Numbered from the stretch's first letter, positions 8,510 through 18,830 are shown. The stretch is DNA of 64,000 nt from an uncultured Stenotrophomonas sp. (GCA_900078405.1 FLTS01000001.1:2256626-2320625), one strand, 5' to 3'. Translations and numbers: made by a program. The notes: generated by a model not told the origin, from the sequence alone.

Positions 8510-11218
8510 TCAGGCTTCGCGCGCCGGCCGTACCGGCAGGGTGACATTCATGATCGCCGGGTCGTCCGGGTCGGCCTTGACCTTGAAACCCAGTGTGCGG
8601 CACATCGCCAGCATGGTGCTGTTCTCGCGCAGCACCTGGCCCTCGACCACGTTCAGGCCCTGCCAGCCGGCGTATTCGATCATGATCTGCATCAGCTTCC
8701 AGCCGATGCCCTGGCCCTTGAGGTCGGAGCGGATCAGGATGCCGTATTCGCCGCGGTCGTAGTCGGCGTCGGCGTGCAGGCGCACCGCACCGAGCATGTC
8801 GCCGCTGGTCGGGTCGATCGCCACCAGCGCGATCGAGCGCGCGTAGTCGAGCTGGGTCAGGCGGGCGATGAACTCGTGGCTGAAATGCCTGACCGACTGG
8901 AAGAAACGCAGGCGCAGGTCGTCGTCGCTGACGCGGGCGAAGAATGCGCGGAACAGCGCGTCGTCCTCCGGCCGCACCGGGCGGATGAAGGCCCTGCCGC
9001 CATCGGCCAGTGCGATGCTGCGCTCCCACTCGGTGGGATACGGGAAGATCGCGAAGCGCGGGTGGCCACGGCCCTTGTGCAGGCGCCTGACCGGGGAAAT
9101 GGCAATGCGCGCATCCAGTGCGACGACGCCGTTGCGGTCGGCCAGCAGCGGGTTGAGGTCGAGCGTGCGGATCTCGGGGATGTCTGCGGCCAGCTGCGCC
9201 AGCTTGACCAGCACCAGTGCCACCGCGCGCTCGTCGGCGGCTGGTACGTCGCCGTAATTCTTGAGGATCCGCGCCACCCGGGTGCGGCCGATCACCTCGT
9301 GCGCCAGGCGCAGGTCCAGCGGCGGCAGCGCCAGGGTCTTGTCGTCGATCACCTCCACCGCGGTGCCGCCGCGGCCGAACACCAGCACCGGGCCGAACAC
9401 CGGGTCGTCGGCGATGCCGGCGATCAGCTCGCGCGCCTTCGGCCGCACCATCATCGGCTGCACCAGCACGCCCTCGATACGCGCATCCGGGCGCAGCTCG
9501 GCGGCACGGCGCAGGATCGCGTCCGTCGCCATCCGCACCGCCTGCAGGGTGCCCAGGTTCAGGCGCACGCCGTCGACCGCCGATTTGTGCGGGATGTCCG
9601 GCGAGAATACCTTCACCGCGACGCTGGCGCCCTGCTCCAGCAACGGCTGCGCCAGCTCCATTGCCTCGCGTGCGTCGCGCGCGACCATCACCTCCAGTGA
9701 GGGGATGCCGTAGGCCTGCAACAACTGCTGGGTGGCCATCGGGTCCAGCCACTGCTGGTCGTTGCACAGCGCCGCCTCCACCAGCGCGCGGGCGCGGGCG
9801 GCATCGACACTGAAGTCGGCGGGCAGGCTCGGCGGTGTCTCCATCAGCGCCGCCTGCGCCTTGCGGTAGCGCACCAGGTGCTGGAAGCCGCGCACCGCCT
9901 CGGCCTCGCTGGGGTAGGTCGGCACGCGCGCGGTGTTCAACGTCGCGGTGGCACGTTCGTCGTTGCCCAGCCAGACCGCAAACACCGGCTTGTCGCGCAG
10001 TTGCCGCGGGCGCTGGCCGAGGCTGCGGGTCAGCGCCTGCGCCGCATCGGCCGAGGAGGTGAACGCGGTCGGCACGTTGACCACCAACAACGCGTCGTTG
10101 GCCTCGTCGGCCAGCAGTGCCTCCACCGCCGCGGCGTAACGCTCGCCATCGGCATCGACCACGATGTCCACCGGGTTGTCGCGCGACCAGCCCTGCGGCA
10201 ACGCGGCATCCAGCCGTTCGACGGTGGCTGGCGACAAGCCCGCCAGCGTGCCGCCCAGCGCCTGCAACTGGTCCACTGCCAGCCGGCCGACGCCGCCGCC
10301 ATTGCTGAGGATGGCCAGCCGCTGGCCGGGGAAAGTGCCAAGCCGGCCCAGCGTCTCGGCGGCGGTGAACAGTTCGTCCAGCGCATTCACCCGCAGCAGG
10401 CCGGCACGGTTGAAGGCCGCACCATACACCGCGTCCGCTGCGGCCAGCGCCTGCGCGTGCGAGTCGGCGCCGGCCTCGACCGCACGCGGCTGGCGCCCGG
10501 ATTTGACCACCACCACCGGCTTGGCGCGTGCGGCGGCGCGTGCGGCCGACATGAACTTGCGCGCATCGCTGATCTGGTCGACGTAGAGCAGGATCGCGCG
10601 GGTGCGGTAGTCGCTGGCGAAGTAATCAAGCAGGTCGCCGAAGTCCACGTCCAGCGCGTCGCCCAGCGACACCACCGCGGAAAAGCCGATCGAGCGCGCC
10701 ACGCCCCATTCCACCAGTGCCGCGGCGATGGCACTGGATTCGGAGATCAACGCCAGGTCGCCGGCCTGCGGCGTGTGCGCGGCGATCGACGCGTTGAGCC
10801 GCGCATGCGGCGCGATCACACCCAGGCAGTGCGGGCCGAGCACGCGCATGCCCTTCGGCCGCGCCGCCGCTTCCACCTGCGCGGCCAGCGAGCCGGGGCC
10901 GTGGCCCAGCCCGGCGGTGAGGATGATGGCGCCGGCCACGCCCAGCTCGGCGGCCGCGGCCACCACCTGCGGCACCATCGTCGCCGGCGTGGTGATGACC
11001 ACCAGGTCCGGCACCCACGGCAGGTCGCGGAGCCGCTTGACCGTGCGCATGCCATCAATCTCGGCATGGCGCGGGTTGACCCAGCCTATCTGCCCGGCAA
11101 AGCCGCCCGCACGCAGGTTGCGTACCACCGCACGCCCGGCCGAACGCTCGCGCGGGCTGCCGCCGACCACGGCCACGGAGCGGGGGCGGAATACGGTCTG
11201 CAGGTGGTAGATGCTCAT
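8510..11218 (-). CDS. pat: NDP-forming acyl-CoA synthetase/GNAT fusion (Pat-type protein acetyltransferase)
   Basis: The 902-aa protein has the domain order of Salmonella Pat and E. coli PatZ/YfiQ (about 886 aa): CoA-binding Rossmann domain (about 10-130, SVAVVGGSP), succinyl-CoA-ligase-like flavodoxin domains (to about 450), ATP-grasp domain (about 490-700, containing GVLVQPMMV and FGRGGTAVEVIDDKTLALPPL) and a C-terminal GNAT domain (about 740-900, with YDRGEYGILIRSDLKGQGIGWKL). Pat enzymes acetylate acyl-CoA synthetases and other proteins on lysine; the synthetase part is usually inactive and acts as an acetyl-CoA sensor. It is a single cytosolic gene. Targets here cannot be read from the sequence. 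Confidence 0.9.
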   Translation of the reverse strand: MSIYHLQTVFRPRSVAVVGGSPRERSAGRAVVRNLRAGGFAGQIGWVNPRHAEIDGMRTVKRLRDLPWVPDLVVITTPATMVPQVVAAAAELGVAGAIILTAGLGHGPGSLAAQVEAAARPKGMRVLGPHCLGVIAPHARLNASIAAHTPQAGDLALISESSAIAAALVEWGVARSIGFSAVVSLGDALDVDFGDLLDYFASDYRTRAILLYVDQISDARKFMSAARAAARAKPVVVVKSGRQPRAVEAGADSHAQALAAADAVYGAAFNRAGLLRVNALDELFTAAETLGRLGTFPGQRLAILSNGGGVGRLAVDQLQALGGTLAGLSPATVERLDAALPQGWSRDNPVDIVVDADGERYAAAVEALLADEANDALLVVNVPTAFTSSADAAQALTRSLGQRPRQLRDKPVFAVWLGNDERATATLNTARVPTYPSEAEAVRGFQHLVRYRKAQAALMETPPSLPADFSVDAARARALVEAALCNDQQWLDPMATQQLLQAYGIPSLEVMVARDAREAMELAQPLLEQGASVAVKVFSPDIPHKSAVDGVRLNLGTLQAVRMATDAILRRAAELRPDARIEGVLVQPMMVRPKARELIAGIADDPVFGPVLVFGRGGTAVEVIDDKTLALPPLDLRLAHEVIGRTRVARILKNYGDVPAADERAVALVLVKLAQLAADIPEIRTLDLNPLLADRNGVVALDARIAISPVRRLHKGRGHPRFAIFPYPTEWERSIALADGGRAFIRPVRPEDDALFRAFFARVSDDDLRLRFFQSVRHFSHEFIARLTQLDYARSIALVAIDPTSGDMLGAVRLHADADYDRGEYGILIRSDLKGQGIGWKLMQIMIEYAGWQGLNVVEGQVLRENSTMLAMCRTLGFKVKADPDDPAIMNVTLPVRPAREA

Positions 11219-11370
11219 CGCGGGGCCGGCGGCGGGTACGCGATCAAAGGTACACGCGTACGGACCGGCTTGGCATGAGCGTGATCAAGCGCGGGAGCGC
11301 TGGCCGCAGGCTTCCATGCCGGGCACCCGGATCAAGCCGTGCGCAAGGCGGTACCGGCCTGAATGGATCG

Positions 11371-11586
11371 TCAGCTCCCCTGCCGGGCCTTGTGACAGGC
11401 GACAAGCGCATTGGCGTGACCGTGGCCCATCCCGTGCTCGGTCTTGAGGAAAGCCACCTGCTCCAGGTGTTTCCTGTCTCGAACAGCGTCAAGGACTTCG
11501 AACCAGTGCGCCACCGGCTTCCCGTAGTTCTTCTCGATGGACGGGAAGTACGAAGCCGGCCCTTTAAGTTTTGCATCCGTGGTCAT
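11371..11586 (-). CDS. DUF4287 small protein
   Basis: This 71-aa protein matches the DUF4287 pattern: GPASYFPSIEKNYGKPVAHWFEVL followed by HLEQVAFLKTEHGMGHGHANALV. The start ATG is preceded by GAGGAT at 8-9 nt. Such proteins are widespread in soil bacteria and actinomycetes; some are annotated as DNA-transport or mycobacterial MspF-like proteins, with no settled function. It lies alone between pat and mgtE. Confidence 0.85.
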   Translation of the reverse strand: MTTDAKLKGPASYFPSIEKNYGKPVAHWFEVLDAVRDRKHLEQVAFLKTEHGMGHGHANALVACHKARQGS

Positions 11587-11741
11587 GAACGATCCTCACT
11601 TGAATGAGGCGGATGGCTGGCCACCCCGGCCAACCTGACCGGCCTCTGTCATCCGACGAACGAGCGCGCCGGAAATCGACAATGGAATGGGCGTACAACG
11701 GGCGGCCTGCGCGAATGGAAGCCGCCGGTTGCACACTGCGC

Positions 11742-13112
11742 CTAAAGCAGCGTCCCGCCCAGGATCATCGCGGCGATGCTGAAATAGATGACCAGCCCGG
11801 TCACGTCCACCAGCGTGGCCACGAACGGTGCCGAGGCGCTGGCCGGGTCGAAGCCCAGCCGCTTGAGCACGAACGGCAGCATCGAGCCGGACAGCGAGCC
11901 AAAGGTGACGATGCCCACCAGCGCCGCGCCGATGGTCACCGCCAGCAGCTTCCAGTGCGCGCCGTAGTCGTGCAGCCCGGCCAGTTGCCAGACGCTGATG
12001 CGCACCACCGCCAGCAGGCCGAGGATGCCGCCCAGCACCACGCCGGTGGGCAGCTCGCGCAGCGCCACCTTCCACCAGTCGCGCAGGCGCAGTTCGTGCA
12101 GGGCCAGCGAGCGGATCAGCAGCGAGGTCGCCTGCGAGCCGGAGTTGCCACCCGAGCTCATGATCAGCGGGATGAACAGGGTCAGCACCACTGCACGCGC
12201 CAGCTCGTCCTCGTAGTGCTGCATGGCGCTGGCGGTGAGCATCTCGCCGAGGAACAGCACGCTCAGCCAGCCGGCGCGCTTGCGGATCATGTCGCGGAAG
12301 CCGATCTGCATGTATGGCTTGTCCAGCGCCTCGACGCCGCCGAACTTGTGCACGTCCTCGGTGGATTCGTCGATCAGCGCGTCGAGGATGTCGTCCACGG
12401 TGACGATGCCGAGCATGCGTTGCCGCGCGTCCACCACCGGGATCGCCAGCAGATCGTGGCGGCGGATCAGCTGCGCCACCTCCTCCTGGTCCAGCAGCGG
12501 ATCGACCGTGACCGGCGGATTGACCTGGGCCACGGCGAGGATGGAATCGTCCGGCGCGCCGGTGATCAGCCGGCGCATCGTCACCACCTGCCTCAGCTGC
12601 TGGCCATGCGGGTCCAGCACGTAGATGGCGTACACCGTCTCGCGGGTGCGCTCGACCTCGCGGATGTGCTGCAGGGTACGGGCCACGGTCCAGTCGGCAG
12701 GCACGCTGACGAACTCGGTGGTCATCAGCGCGCCGGCGGTATTGGCCGGGTAGCCAAGCAGCAGCTGGATCGACTGGCGCGCCTGCGGGTCGAGCAGCGG
12801 AATCAGCCGCGCGCGCTCGTCCTCGTCCAGCTCGTGGACGATGTCGGTGGCGCGGTCGTCGGCCATCAGCCCCAGCAGCGCGGCGGCGCGGGCCGGCGGC
12901 AACGCGGCGACCAGTTCACCGGCGCGCTGCAGCTCGGGCGCCTCCAGCAGCTTGACCGCACGCGGCAACGGCAGCGCGGCCAGGGTGTCGGCGGCCTGCG
13001 CCGATTCGAGATGATTGAGGTACACCACCGCGTCGGCGGTGTTGAAACCTGCCAGCGGGGCGCTCAGCGCGGCGGCGTCCGCCACGCGGCGCAGGAGTTG
13101 TTTCTGGTTCAT
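11742..13112 (-). CDS. mgtE: magnesium transporter MgtE
   Basis: The 456-aa product has the three MgtE parts: an N-terminal superhelical domain (about 1-130, repeats such as LPPARAAALLGLM and DEDERARLIPLLD), a CBS-domain pair (about 135-255, including MTTEFVSVPADWTVARTL and GIVTVDDILDAL) and a C-terminal five-helix channel (about 285-456). The channel holds the conserved PLIMSSGGNSGSQA signature and a late Asp in ATLVDVTGLVIYF. MgtE is an inner-membrane Mg2+ channel gated by cytosolic Mg2+ through the N and CBS domains. It is divergent from the Kef-type antiporter gene, with a 324-nt gap. Confidence 0.95.
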   Translation of the reverse strand: MNQKQLLRRVADAAALSAPLAGFNTADAVVYLNHLESAQAADTLAALPLPRAVKLLEAPELQRAGELVAALPPARAAALLGLMADDRATDIVHELDEDERARLIPLLDPQARQSIQLLLGYPANTAGALMTTEFVSVPADWTVARTLQHIREVERTRETVYAIYVLDPHGQQLRQVVTMRRLITGAPDDSILAVAQVNPPVTVDPLLDQEEVAQLIRRHDLLAIPVVDARQRMLGIVTVDDILDALIDESTEDVHKFGGVEALDKPYMQIGFRDMIRKRAGWLSVLFLGEMLTASAMQHYEDELARAVVLTLFIPLIMSSGGNSGSQATSLLIRSLALHELRLRDWWKVALRELPTGVVLGGILGLLAVVRISVWQLAGLHDYGAHWKLLAVTIGAALVGIVTFGSLSGSMLPFVLKRLGFDPASASAPFVATLVDVTGLVIYFSIAAMILGGTLL

Positions 13113-13436
13113 GGTGATTCGCCTTTACGGGGGTGCGACCGCAACGCCCGTGGCGGCGAACCGACCCACTCAGGCGGTTGCCGTCACCGGCGTCGAACGA
13201 GATCGACTGTTACTGTCGCTGGGCATGGGTGGGCTCCGAAGGAATGCCGCGCGGTATCCACCGCGCAGCGGCGCGAGTCTGCGGGCAGGTACGGCAGGGG
13301 TCAAGCAACGCCGCGTGAATTTTCCAATGCCGGTGCCCGCGCGGTAATCTTCCGCCCATCGACAACCGCATTCGTCATCGCCTCCCCGTGCGGCGGTGCG
13401 CGGCGCCCTTCCCCCCCTTTCGAGAGCACCAACCCG
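13113..13436. other. 324-nt intergenic region between divergent mgtE and Kef-type genes
   Basis: No gene is supported here. It must hold the promoters of both divergent cation-transport genes. A compact hairpin, GCGCGGTATCCACCGCGC, lies at 13249-13266, within the possible mgtE leader. I could not match the leader to the M-box or another known magnesium riboswitch. Confidence 0.6.
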
Positions 13437-15251
13437 ATGCATGGCGGCGGTCTGGAACTGGCCCTGGTACTGCTGCTGGCGGCGGTGATCGCCGTACCGG
13501 TATTCAAGCGGTTCGGGCTTGGCGCGGTGCTCGGCTACCTGGCCGCCGGCGTGGCGCTGGGGCCGCACGTGCTGGGCTTCGTGCAGGACGCCGAGCGCAT
13601 CCTCAACGCCGCCGAGATCGGCGTGGTGATGCTGCTGTTCCTGATCGGGCTGGAACTGTCGCCGTCGCGGCTGATGGTGATGCGGCGCCCGGTGTTCGGC
13701 GGCGGCAGCGCGCAGGTGCTGCTCAGCGCCGCTGCCTTGGGCGGGCTGTTGCTGCTGTACCACTTCCACTGGAAGAGTGCGCTGGTGGTCGGCACCGCGC
13801 TGGCGTTGTCCTCCACCGCGGTGGGCCTGCAGCTGCTGTCCGAGCACAAGGCGCTGAACAGCGACCACGGCCGCTTCGGCTTCGCCATCCTGCTGTTCCA
13901 GGACCTGGCGGCGATCCCGTTGCTGGCCGCCATCCCGCTGCTGGGCGGCATCCGCAACGCCACCCTGACCTGGCAGAACGCCGCCGCCGCGCTGGGCGCG
14001 CTGGCGCTGGTGATCCTGCTCGGGCGGCCGGTGCTGCGCTACCTGTTCCGCAGCGTGGCGCGCACGCGCATGCCCGAGGTGTTCACCGCCAGCGCACTGC
14101 TGGTGGTGCTGGGCACGGCATGGCTGATGCAGACGGCCGGACTGAGCGCCAGCCTCGGCGCGTTCCTGGCCGGCGTGCTGCTGGCCGACTCGGAATTCCG
14201 CCACGAAATCGAAGCACAGATCGAGCCGTTCAAGGGCCTGTTGCTGGGTTTGTTTTTCATCGCCGTGGGCATGGGCATCGACCTGGGCCGCGTGGCTGCA
14301 GAGCCTGCCTTGATCGCCATCGGCGTGGCCACGCTGCTGCTGGTCAAGTTCGGCATCCTGCTGCTGGTCGGTCTGGCCGCGCGGCTGCCGTTGCGCAGCG
14401 CGCTGATGCTGGGCAGCGTGCTGTGGCTGGGCGGCGAATTCGCCTTCGTGGTGTTCAACGAGGCCGAGCGGGTCAAGCTGCTGAACCATGCCGACCACGA
14501 CCGGCTGGTGGCCATCGTCGGCCTGTCGATGGCGCTGACGCCGCTGCTGATGATCGGCCTCAAGCACCTGCTGAAGGCGCGGACACCGAGCGCAGCGCCG
14601 GCCCCCGCAGCGGACGACCTGCACGACGCACAGGCGCAGCATCCACAGGTGCTGATCGCCGGCATGGGCCGCTTCGGCCAGATCGTCGCGCGGCTGCTGA
14701 CCGCCCAGCGCATCCCGTTCGTGGCGCTGGAATCGGACCCGGGTACGGTCGAGGACCTGCGCCGCTTCGGCAACCACCTCTATTACGGCGACCCTTCGCG
14801 CCCGGAGGTGCTGCGCGCGGCCGGCGGCGAGCAGATCCGTGTGTTCGTGATGGCGATGGACGACCCGGATACCAACCTGCGCGCGGTGCGGCTGGTGCGC
14901 CGGCTGTACCCGCAGGCCCGGGTGCTGGCGCGCGCGCGCAACCGCCAGCACGCGTGGAAGCTGATGGACATGTCGGCCGAACCGTTCCGCGAGGTGTTCG
15001 GCTCCAGCCTGGAAATCAGCGAGCGAGTGCTGATGTCGCTGGGCATTCCCGAAGGCACCGCGCGCGAGCACGTGCGCCGCTTCCGCGAGCACGACGAGAA
15101 GCTGCTCAAGGCCCAGCACCTGGTCTACGACGACGAAGCGGCGGTGATCCAGACCTCGCGCGACGCACGGGCCGACCTGATGCACCTGTTCGAGGCCGAC
15201 GTCGGCGACAGCGAGGTGGTGGCGCAAAGACCGGCGGCGGGCAGCGAATAA
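13437..15251 (+). CDS. Kef-type CPA2 monovalent cation:proton antiporter with RCK domain
   Basis: The 604-aa protein has a 12-13 helix CPA2 transporter domain (about 1-385) starting MHGGGLELALVLLLAAVIAV, with the LFLIGLELSP motif near 65 and FQDLAAIPLLAAIPL near 155, then a cytosolic TrkA-N/RCK domain (about 405-520, GMGRFGQIVARLL nucleotide-binding motif). Length and the DPSRPEVLRAAG / DDPDTNLRAVRLVRRLYP segments match KefB/KefC (601-620 aa), which export K+ when glutathione adducts are present. The reading frame is open far upstream, but ATG 13437 is the first start giving a hydrophobic N-terminus. No KefF/KefG ancillary gene lies beside it. Confidence 0.9.
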   Translation: MHGGGLELALVLLLAAVIAVPVFKRFGLGAVLGYLAAGVALGPHVLGFVQDAERILNAAEIGVVMLLFLIGLELSPSRLMVMRRPVFGGGSAQVLLSAAALGGLLLLYHFHWKSALVVGTALALSSTAVGLQLLSEHKALNSDHGRFGFAILLFQDLAAIPLLAAIPLLGGIRNATLTWQNAAAALGALALVILLGRPVLRYLFRSVARTRMPEVFTASALLVVLGTAWLMQTAGLSASLGAFLAGVLLADSEFRHEIEAQIEPFKGLLLGLFFIAVGMGIDLGRVAAEPALIAIGVATLLLVKFGILLLVGLAARLPLRSALMLGSVLWLGGEFAFVVFNEAERVKLLNHADHDRLVAIVGLSMALTPLLMIGLKHLLKARTPSAAPAPAADDLHDAQAQHPQVLIAGMGRFGQIVARLLTAQRIPFVALESDPGTVEDLRRFGNHLYYGDPSRPEVLRAAGGEQIRVFVMAMDDPDTNLRAVRLVRRLYPQARVLARARNRQHAWKLMDMSAEPFREVFGSSLEISERVLMSLGIPEGTAREHVRRFREHDEKLLKAQHLVYDDEAAVIQTSRDARADLMHLFEADVGDSEVVAQRPAAGSE

Positions 15252-15355
15252 TTCGCAATCGCCACACTCGCGCCCGACCATTGCCCGGGCGGCGGGAGAG
15301 TTCATGGCAAGAGGGTCATGCCGGCCTACGACCCGATACCCACCAGTAATCGTGG

Positions 15356-15428
15356 ATGCCGGGCTTGCCCGGCACGGAGCTTCCCGTTGCGGTGGGTTCA
15401 ACGCCTGCGGGGCAAGCCCCGCAGCTAC
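15356..15428. repeat. SMAG-like palindrome pair between convergent genes
   Basis: Two stem units: GCCGGGCTTGCCCGGC at 15358-15373 and CTGCGGGGCAAGCCCCGCAG at 15405-15424, the latter followed by CTAC at 15425-15428. They separate the 3' ends of the antiporter and ankyrin genes and probably act as a bidirectional terminator region. Confidence 0.65.
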
Positions 15429-15440
15429 GGATTCAATGGC

Positions 15441-15896
15441 TCAACCGCGGTCGCGCAGGAACCGCGCCATCGACGACACACCCGGCACCGCCGGTTCGAA
15501 GGCACCGGCGATATCGACGAAGCCGCGCATCACCGCGATCTCGCGCGGGCTGCGGTTGAGGTTGTCGCGGGCGTCCGGGTCGGCGCCGGCGCGCAGCAGG
15601 GACTGCACCAGCAGCGGCAGGCCGTGCAGCGCGGCCAGGTGCAGCGGGCCGAAGCCGCGCGGGTCGCGCACATCCAGCGCCACGTCCTCGTCGAGCAGGC
15701 GCTCGACTGCGGCCAATACGACTTGCTCCTCGCAGGCGGTGCCGGGTTCGGCGCGCGCGCCCAGCAGCAGCAGCAACGGGGTGACGGTGCCGGCGGCGGG
15801 CTGGTCGGCTTCGGCACCGGCCAGCAGCAGGGTGTCCAGCAGCGCCAGCAGGCCGCCGTCATCCTGGCGCTGCTGGACACCTGGTGCCCGTCGGCA
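15441..15896 (-). pseudogene. C-terminal part of ankyrin gene separated by an in-frame stop
   Basis: This stretch is in the same frame as the ankyrin gene at 15897-18830 and continues its repeats (FGPLHLAALHGLPLLVQSLLRAGADPDARD, then SPREIAVMRGFVDIA, final MARFLRDRG). It is cut off by a TGA at 15897-15899. The stop lies in a 69-nt insertion between two identical 22-nt copies of GGTGTCCAGCAGCGCCAGCAGG (15831 and 15900). The insertion forms a hairpin with 25-bp arms (15864-15888 and 15893-15917), one mismatch and a 4-nt loop. Removing 69 nt rejoins ...LLALLDT directly to LLLAGAEAD with no frame change. Confidence 0.7.
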
Positions 15897-18830
15897 TCAG
15901 GTGTCCAGCAGCGCCAGCAGGCGCGAACGGTCGCGCGCGGTGAAGCCGTACAGCGCGGCGCAGTGCAACGGCGCCAGATGCTGGTCGTCGCCGGCATGCA
16001 CGTCGGCGCCGGCGGTCAGCAGCTTGGCGACGATGTCCGGCAGGCCCAGCGCAGCGGCCAGCATCAGCACGGTGACGCCGCCGGGCAGGCGGTGGTCGAT
16101 GTGCGCGCCGGCATCGAGCAGCGCGGTGACGATGCCGCCCTGGCGCATGCTCACCGCCGCCGACAACGGCGTGGCACCGCTGGCCGCGGCATGCTGCGGG
16201 TCGGCGCCGCGCGCCAGCAGCAGATCCACCGCCGCGGCATGGCCGCCGCCGGCCGCGCGCAGCAGGCCGGTGCAGCCCTGCGCATCGATGGCGTCCACCG
16301 ACAGGCCGAGGTCGAGCAGGCGGCGCACCGCGTCGGCGTCGCCGGCCATTGCCGCGGCCGGCACGTCGGCCTCGCGCAGCGCGCGCAGCGGCAACGGCCA
16401 GCCGCGCCAGTCCAGCCAGTCGGCCAGGTCGCGGCGGCCGCTGGACAGGGCCACACCGAGCGGGGTCTGGCCGTCGGCGGCGCGTGCATCCGGCGAGGCG
16501 CCCTGCATCACCAGCAGTTTCAGCGAAGCCTCGCGTGCCAGTGCGGTGGCCAGATGCAAGGCGGTCATGCCGTGGCTGTCGCGCGCTTCGCGGTCCACGC
16601 CCAGCGCCAGCAACGCCTGCTGCAATTTCAGCCAGCCCAGGCGCACGGCCAACGCCAGCGGCGGGTCACCGGCCGGCGAAGCACCGAACGGGTCGGCGCC
16701 GCGCTCCAGCAGTTCCAGCGCGAACTGCTCGGTACCGCGCGAGCCGTGGTCGTGGCGCACGCAGGCGGCGAGCAGGCGGCCGAGGCCACCGCGACCGGCC
16801 GGCGACACGCCATGCCGCAGCAGCACCTGCAGGGTCGGGATGGCATCCACGCCGCGCGCCAGCAGCGCGAACATCGGCGTGTCGCCGCAGGCATCCTGCT
16901 GTTCCAGCGCGATGTCGTGCTGCAGCAGCCAGTCCACCACGCATGGCTGCAGCGCCAGTTCGGGGTCGTGCAGCAGGCCGCCCAGTTCGGCCGGCGCGCA
17001 CAGCTGCGCCATCGAGCGCATGCCATCGATGTTGCCGAAGGCCAGCGCTTCGCGCAGCAGTTCCAGCGGGGCGCGGTCGCTCAACGGCGACGGCGTGGCG
17101 GCGCCATCGCTTTCGCCATTGGCCGATGCATCGCTGACCGCGACCGGCAGCGGATAGTCCGGATCGAGCAGCGCGACGATGCTCCAGCGCCCGGCGGCGG
17201 CGGCATGGTCGATGGCGCGGCGGCCATCGCTAGCGGCCACGTCGCGGGCGACGCCCAGTTCGAGCAGCCAGCGCACCAGCGTCGCGCCGACCTGTTCGGC
17301 ACGGCAGGCCAGCAGCAGCGCGTTGTGGCCTTCGCCATCGACAGCGTTGACGTCGGGGCGGTGCGCGAGCAGGCGTTCGAGCACGCCGGCGTGGGCCTGC
17401 GCGGCGGCGTCCAGCCACGGCGTGCGGCCGGCGGCGTCGCGCGGTTCGATGTTGGCGCCGGCGTTGAGCAGAACCTCGACGATCTCGGCATGCCCGGCCA
17501 GCGCCGCCTCGTGCAGCGCGCTGCGGCGGCGGCGGTCGCGCGCATCCAGCCGCGCCTTGTGCTTGAGCAGCAGCTGCACGCCGGCCGGGTCGTCGTCCTC
17601 GGTGGCGGCGGCGGGCACCAGCACCGGCACGCCATCGGCCGGCTCCACCTTGGCACCGCGTTCGAGCAGGAATTTGGCCAGCCGCCAGTTGCCGCTCTGG
17701 CAGGCCACCGCCAGCGGGCTGTGGCCGTCATGGTTGAGCGCGTCGATCTCGGCCGCGGCATCGCGCAGCAGCGCGGCTACGCCGGGGTCGGAACTGCGCG
17801 CGGCGTGGTGTAGCGGGGTGTTGCCGTCGGCATCGGTAGCGCGCGGGTCGGCGCCGTTGGCCAGCAGGGTCATCACCGCTTCCGGGCGGCCATGCCAGCT
17901 GTCGCGGGTGGCGGCCAGCAGCGGGGTCATACCGCGGTGGGCCAGGTTCACGTCGACGCCGCGGCCGATCAGCGCGCGCAGCAGGCGCAGGTCCGGCAGC
18001 ACCGCAGCCAGCACCGCCAGGCTGCGCTGGTCGCGCGAGTCGTCCGGCGGCAGCGCATGCGGGTCGGCGCCGGCGTCCAGCAACTGCAACGCGCGGTCGA
18101 CGCGGCCGCCGCGCGCGGCATCGTACAGCTGCGGCAGCAGTTCGTGCTGCGCCAGCGGTTCCAGCGGCGCCGGCTCGGCCAGCGGCTCGGCGAAGGGATC
18201 GAACACCGGCGCCTCGACAACCGGTGCCGGCGGCGCGCTGGGCAACCGCTGCAGCACGCCATGCAGCACCGGCGACAGCAGCGCGGTAGCGACCGCCAGC
18301 GGCCACTGCCAGCCGGTGCCAAGCAGGCCCGGCCAAGCCGGTACGAACACCGCCGCGCACAGCACCAGCAACGCCAGCGCCGCGCCCAGCCCGTGCCAGC
18401 TTTCCATGCCACGCGCGGACAGCGCCTGCCCATGCGAGCGCAGCGTACCGCCCTCGCGCTCCAGCGCCTGCCACAGCGGCCAGCTGCGCCACAGCGCCAG
18501 CACCCCGATGCTCACCGCCACACTCAGTGCCAGCACTGCCGGCAGGCTGCCGCTGTCGCGCAGCGCGCGCAGCGGCCAGGACACCAGCAGCGCCAGCAGC
18601 AGCACGCCGCCGGCCCATACGGCCAGCAGGGCCGGCAATTCGTGCTTGAACACCGCGGCCGGCGCGGTGGCGACACGCGTGCGCCGCCACCACGACACGC
18701 CCAGGGCGAACGCGGGCTGCGCCAGCAGGCCGCACACGGCGGCGGCCACGCCACCGGCCCCGGCGACGAGGGCAAGCAGCGCGCCGGCGGCCAGCGCGCC
18801 GATGGCGCGGGTACGCAGCGGGTCAGTCAT
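15897..18830 (-). CDS. membrane-anchored ankyrin-repeat protein, prematurely stopped
   Basis: The readable product is 977 aa; with the segment beyond the stop it would be about 1,105 aa after removing the insertion. Residues 1-195 contain five to six hydrophobic segments. From about 215 onward there are many ankyrin repeats of the form G-TPLH-AA--G----V--LL--GAD, so a membrane platform carries a long cytosolic or periplasmic ankyrin solenoid. It overlaps the YcgL gene's 3' end by 8 nt, suggesting co-expression. Related multi-ankyrin membrane proteins occur in xanthomonads without assigned function. The stop at 15897 arises from a fold-back insertion, so a shortened protein may still be made. 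Confidence 0.8.
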   Translation of the reverse strand: MTDPLRTRAIGALAAGALLALVAGAGGVAAAVCGLLAQPAFALGVSWWRRTRVATAPAAVFKHELPALLAVWAGGVLLLALLVSWPLRALRDSGSLPAVLALSVAVSIGVLALWRSWPLWQALEREGGTLRSHGQALSARGMESWHGLGAALALLVLCAAVFVPAWPGLLGTGWQWPLAVATALLSPVLHGVLQRLPSAPPAPVVEAPVFDPFAEPLAEPAPLEPLAQHELLPQLYDAARGGRVDRALQLLDAGADPHALPPDDSRDQRSLAVLAAVLPDLRLLRALIGRGVDVNLAHRGMTPLLAATRDSWHGRPEAVMTLLANGADPRATDADGNTPLHHAARSSDPGVAALLRDAAAEIDALNHDGHSPLAVACQSGNWRLAKFLLERGAKVEPADGVPVLVPAAATEDDDPAGVQLLLKHKARLDARDRRRRSALHEAALAGHAEIVEVLLNAGANIEPRDAAGRTPWLDAAAQAHAGVLERLLAHRPDVNAVDGEGHNALLLACRAEQVGATLVRWLLELGVARDVAASDGRRAIDHAAAAGRWSIVALLDPDYPLPVAVSDASANGESDGAATPSPLSDRAPLELLREALAFGNIDGMRSMAQLCAPAELGGLLHDPELALQPCVVDWLLQHDIALEQQDACGDTPMFALLARGVDAIPTLQVLLRHGVSPAGRGGLGRLLAACVRHDHGSRGTEQFALELLERGADPFGASPAGDPPLALAVRLGWLKLQQALLALGVDREARDSHGMTALHLATALAREASLKLLVMQGASPDARAADGQTPLGVALSSGRRDLADWLDWRGWPLPLRALREADVPAAAMAGDADAVRRLLDLGLSVDAIDAQGCTGLLRAAGGGHAAAVDLLLARGADPQHAAASGATPLSAAVSMRQGGIVTALLDAGAHIDHRLPGGVTVLMLAAALGLPDIVAKLLTAGADVHAGDDQHLAPLHCAALYGFTARDRSRLLALLDT

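Noticed and set aside
13113..13320. M-box or other known Mg2+ riboswitch before mgtE
   Set aside because: I could not identify the conserved loops; only one simple hairpin is visible.
11604..13436. 611-codon open upstream extension of the Kef-type reading frame
   Set aside because: It runs antisense to mgtE, is rich in Arg/Gln/His low-complexity sequence and has no domain; it is a GC-rich shadow.
15318..17813. 831-aa open frame opposite the ankyrin gene
   Set aside because: Composition (Gln/Arg/Gly-rich) and exact phase against the ankyrin repeats show it is an antisense shadow.
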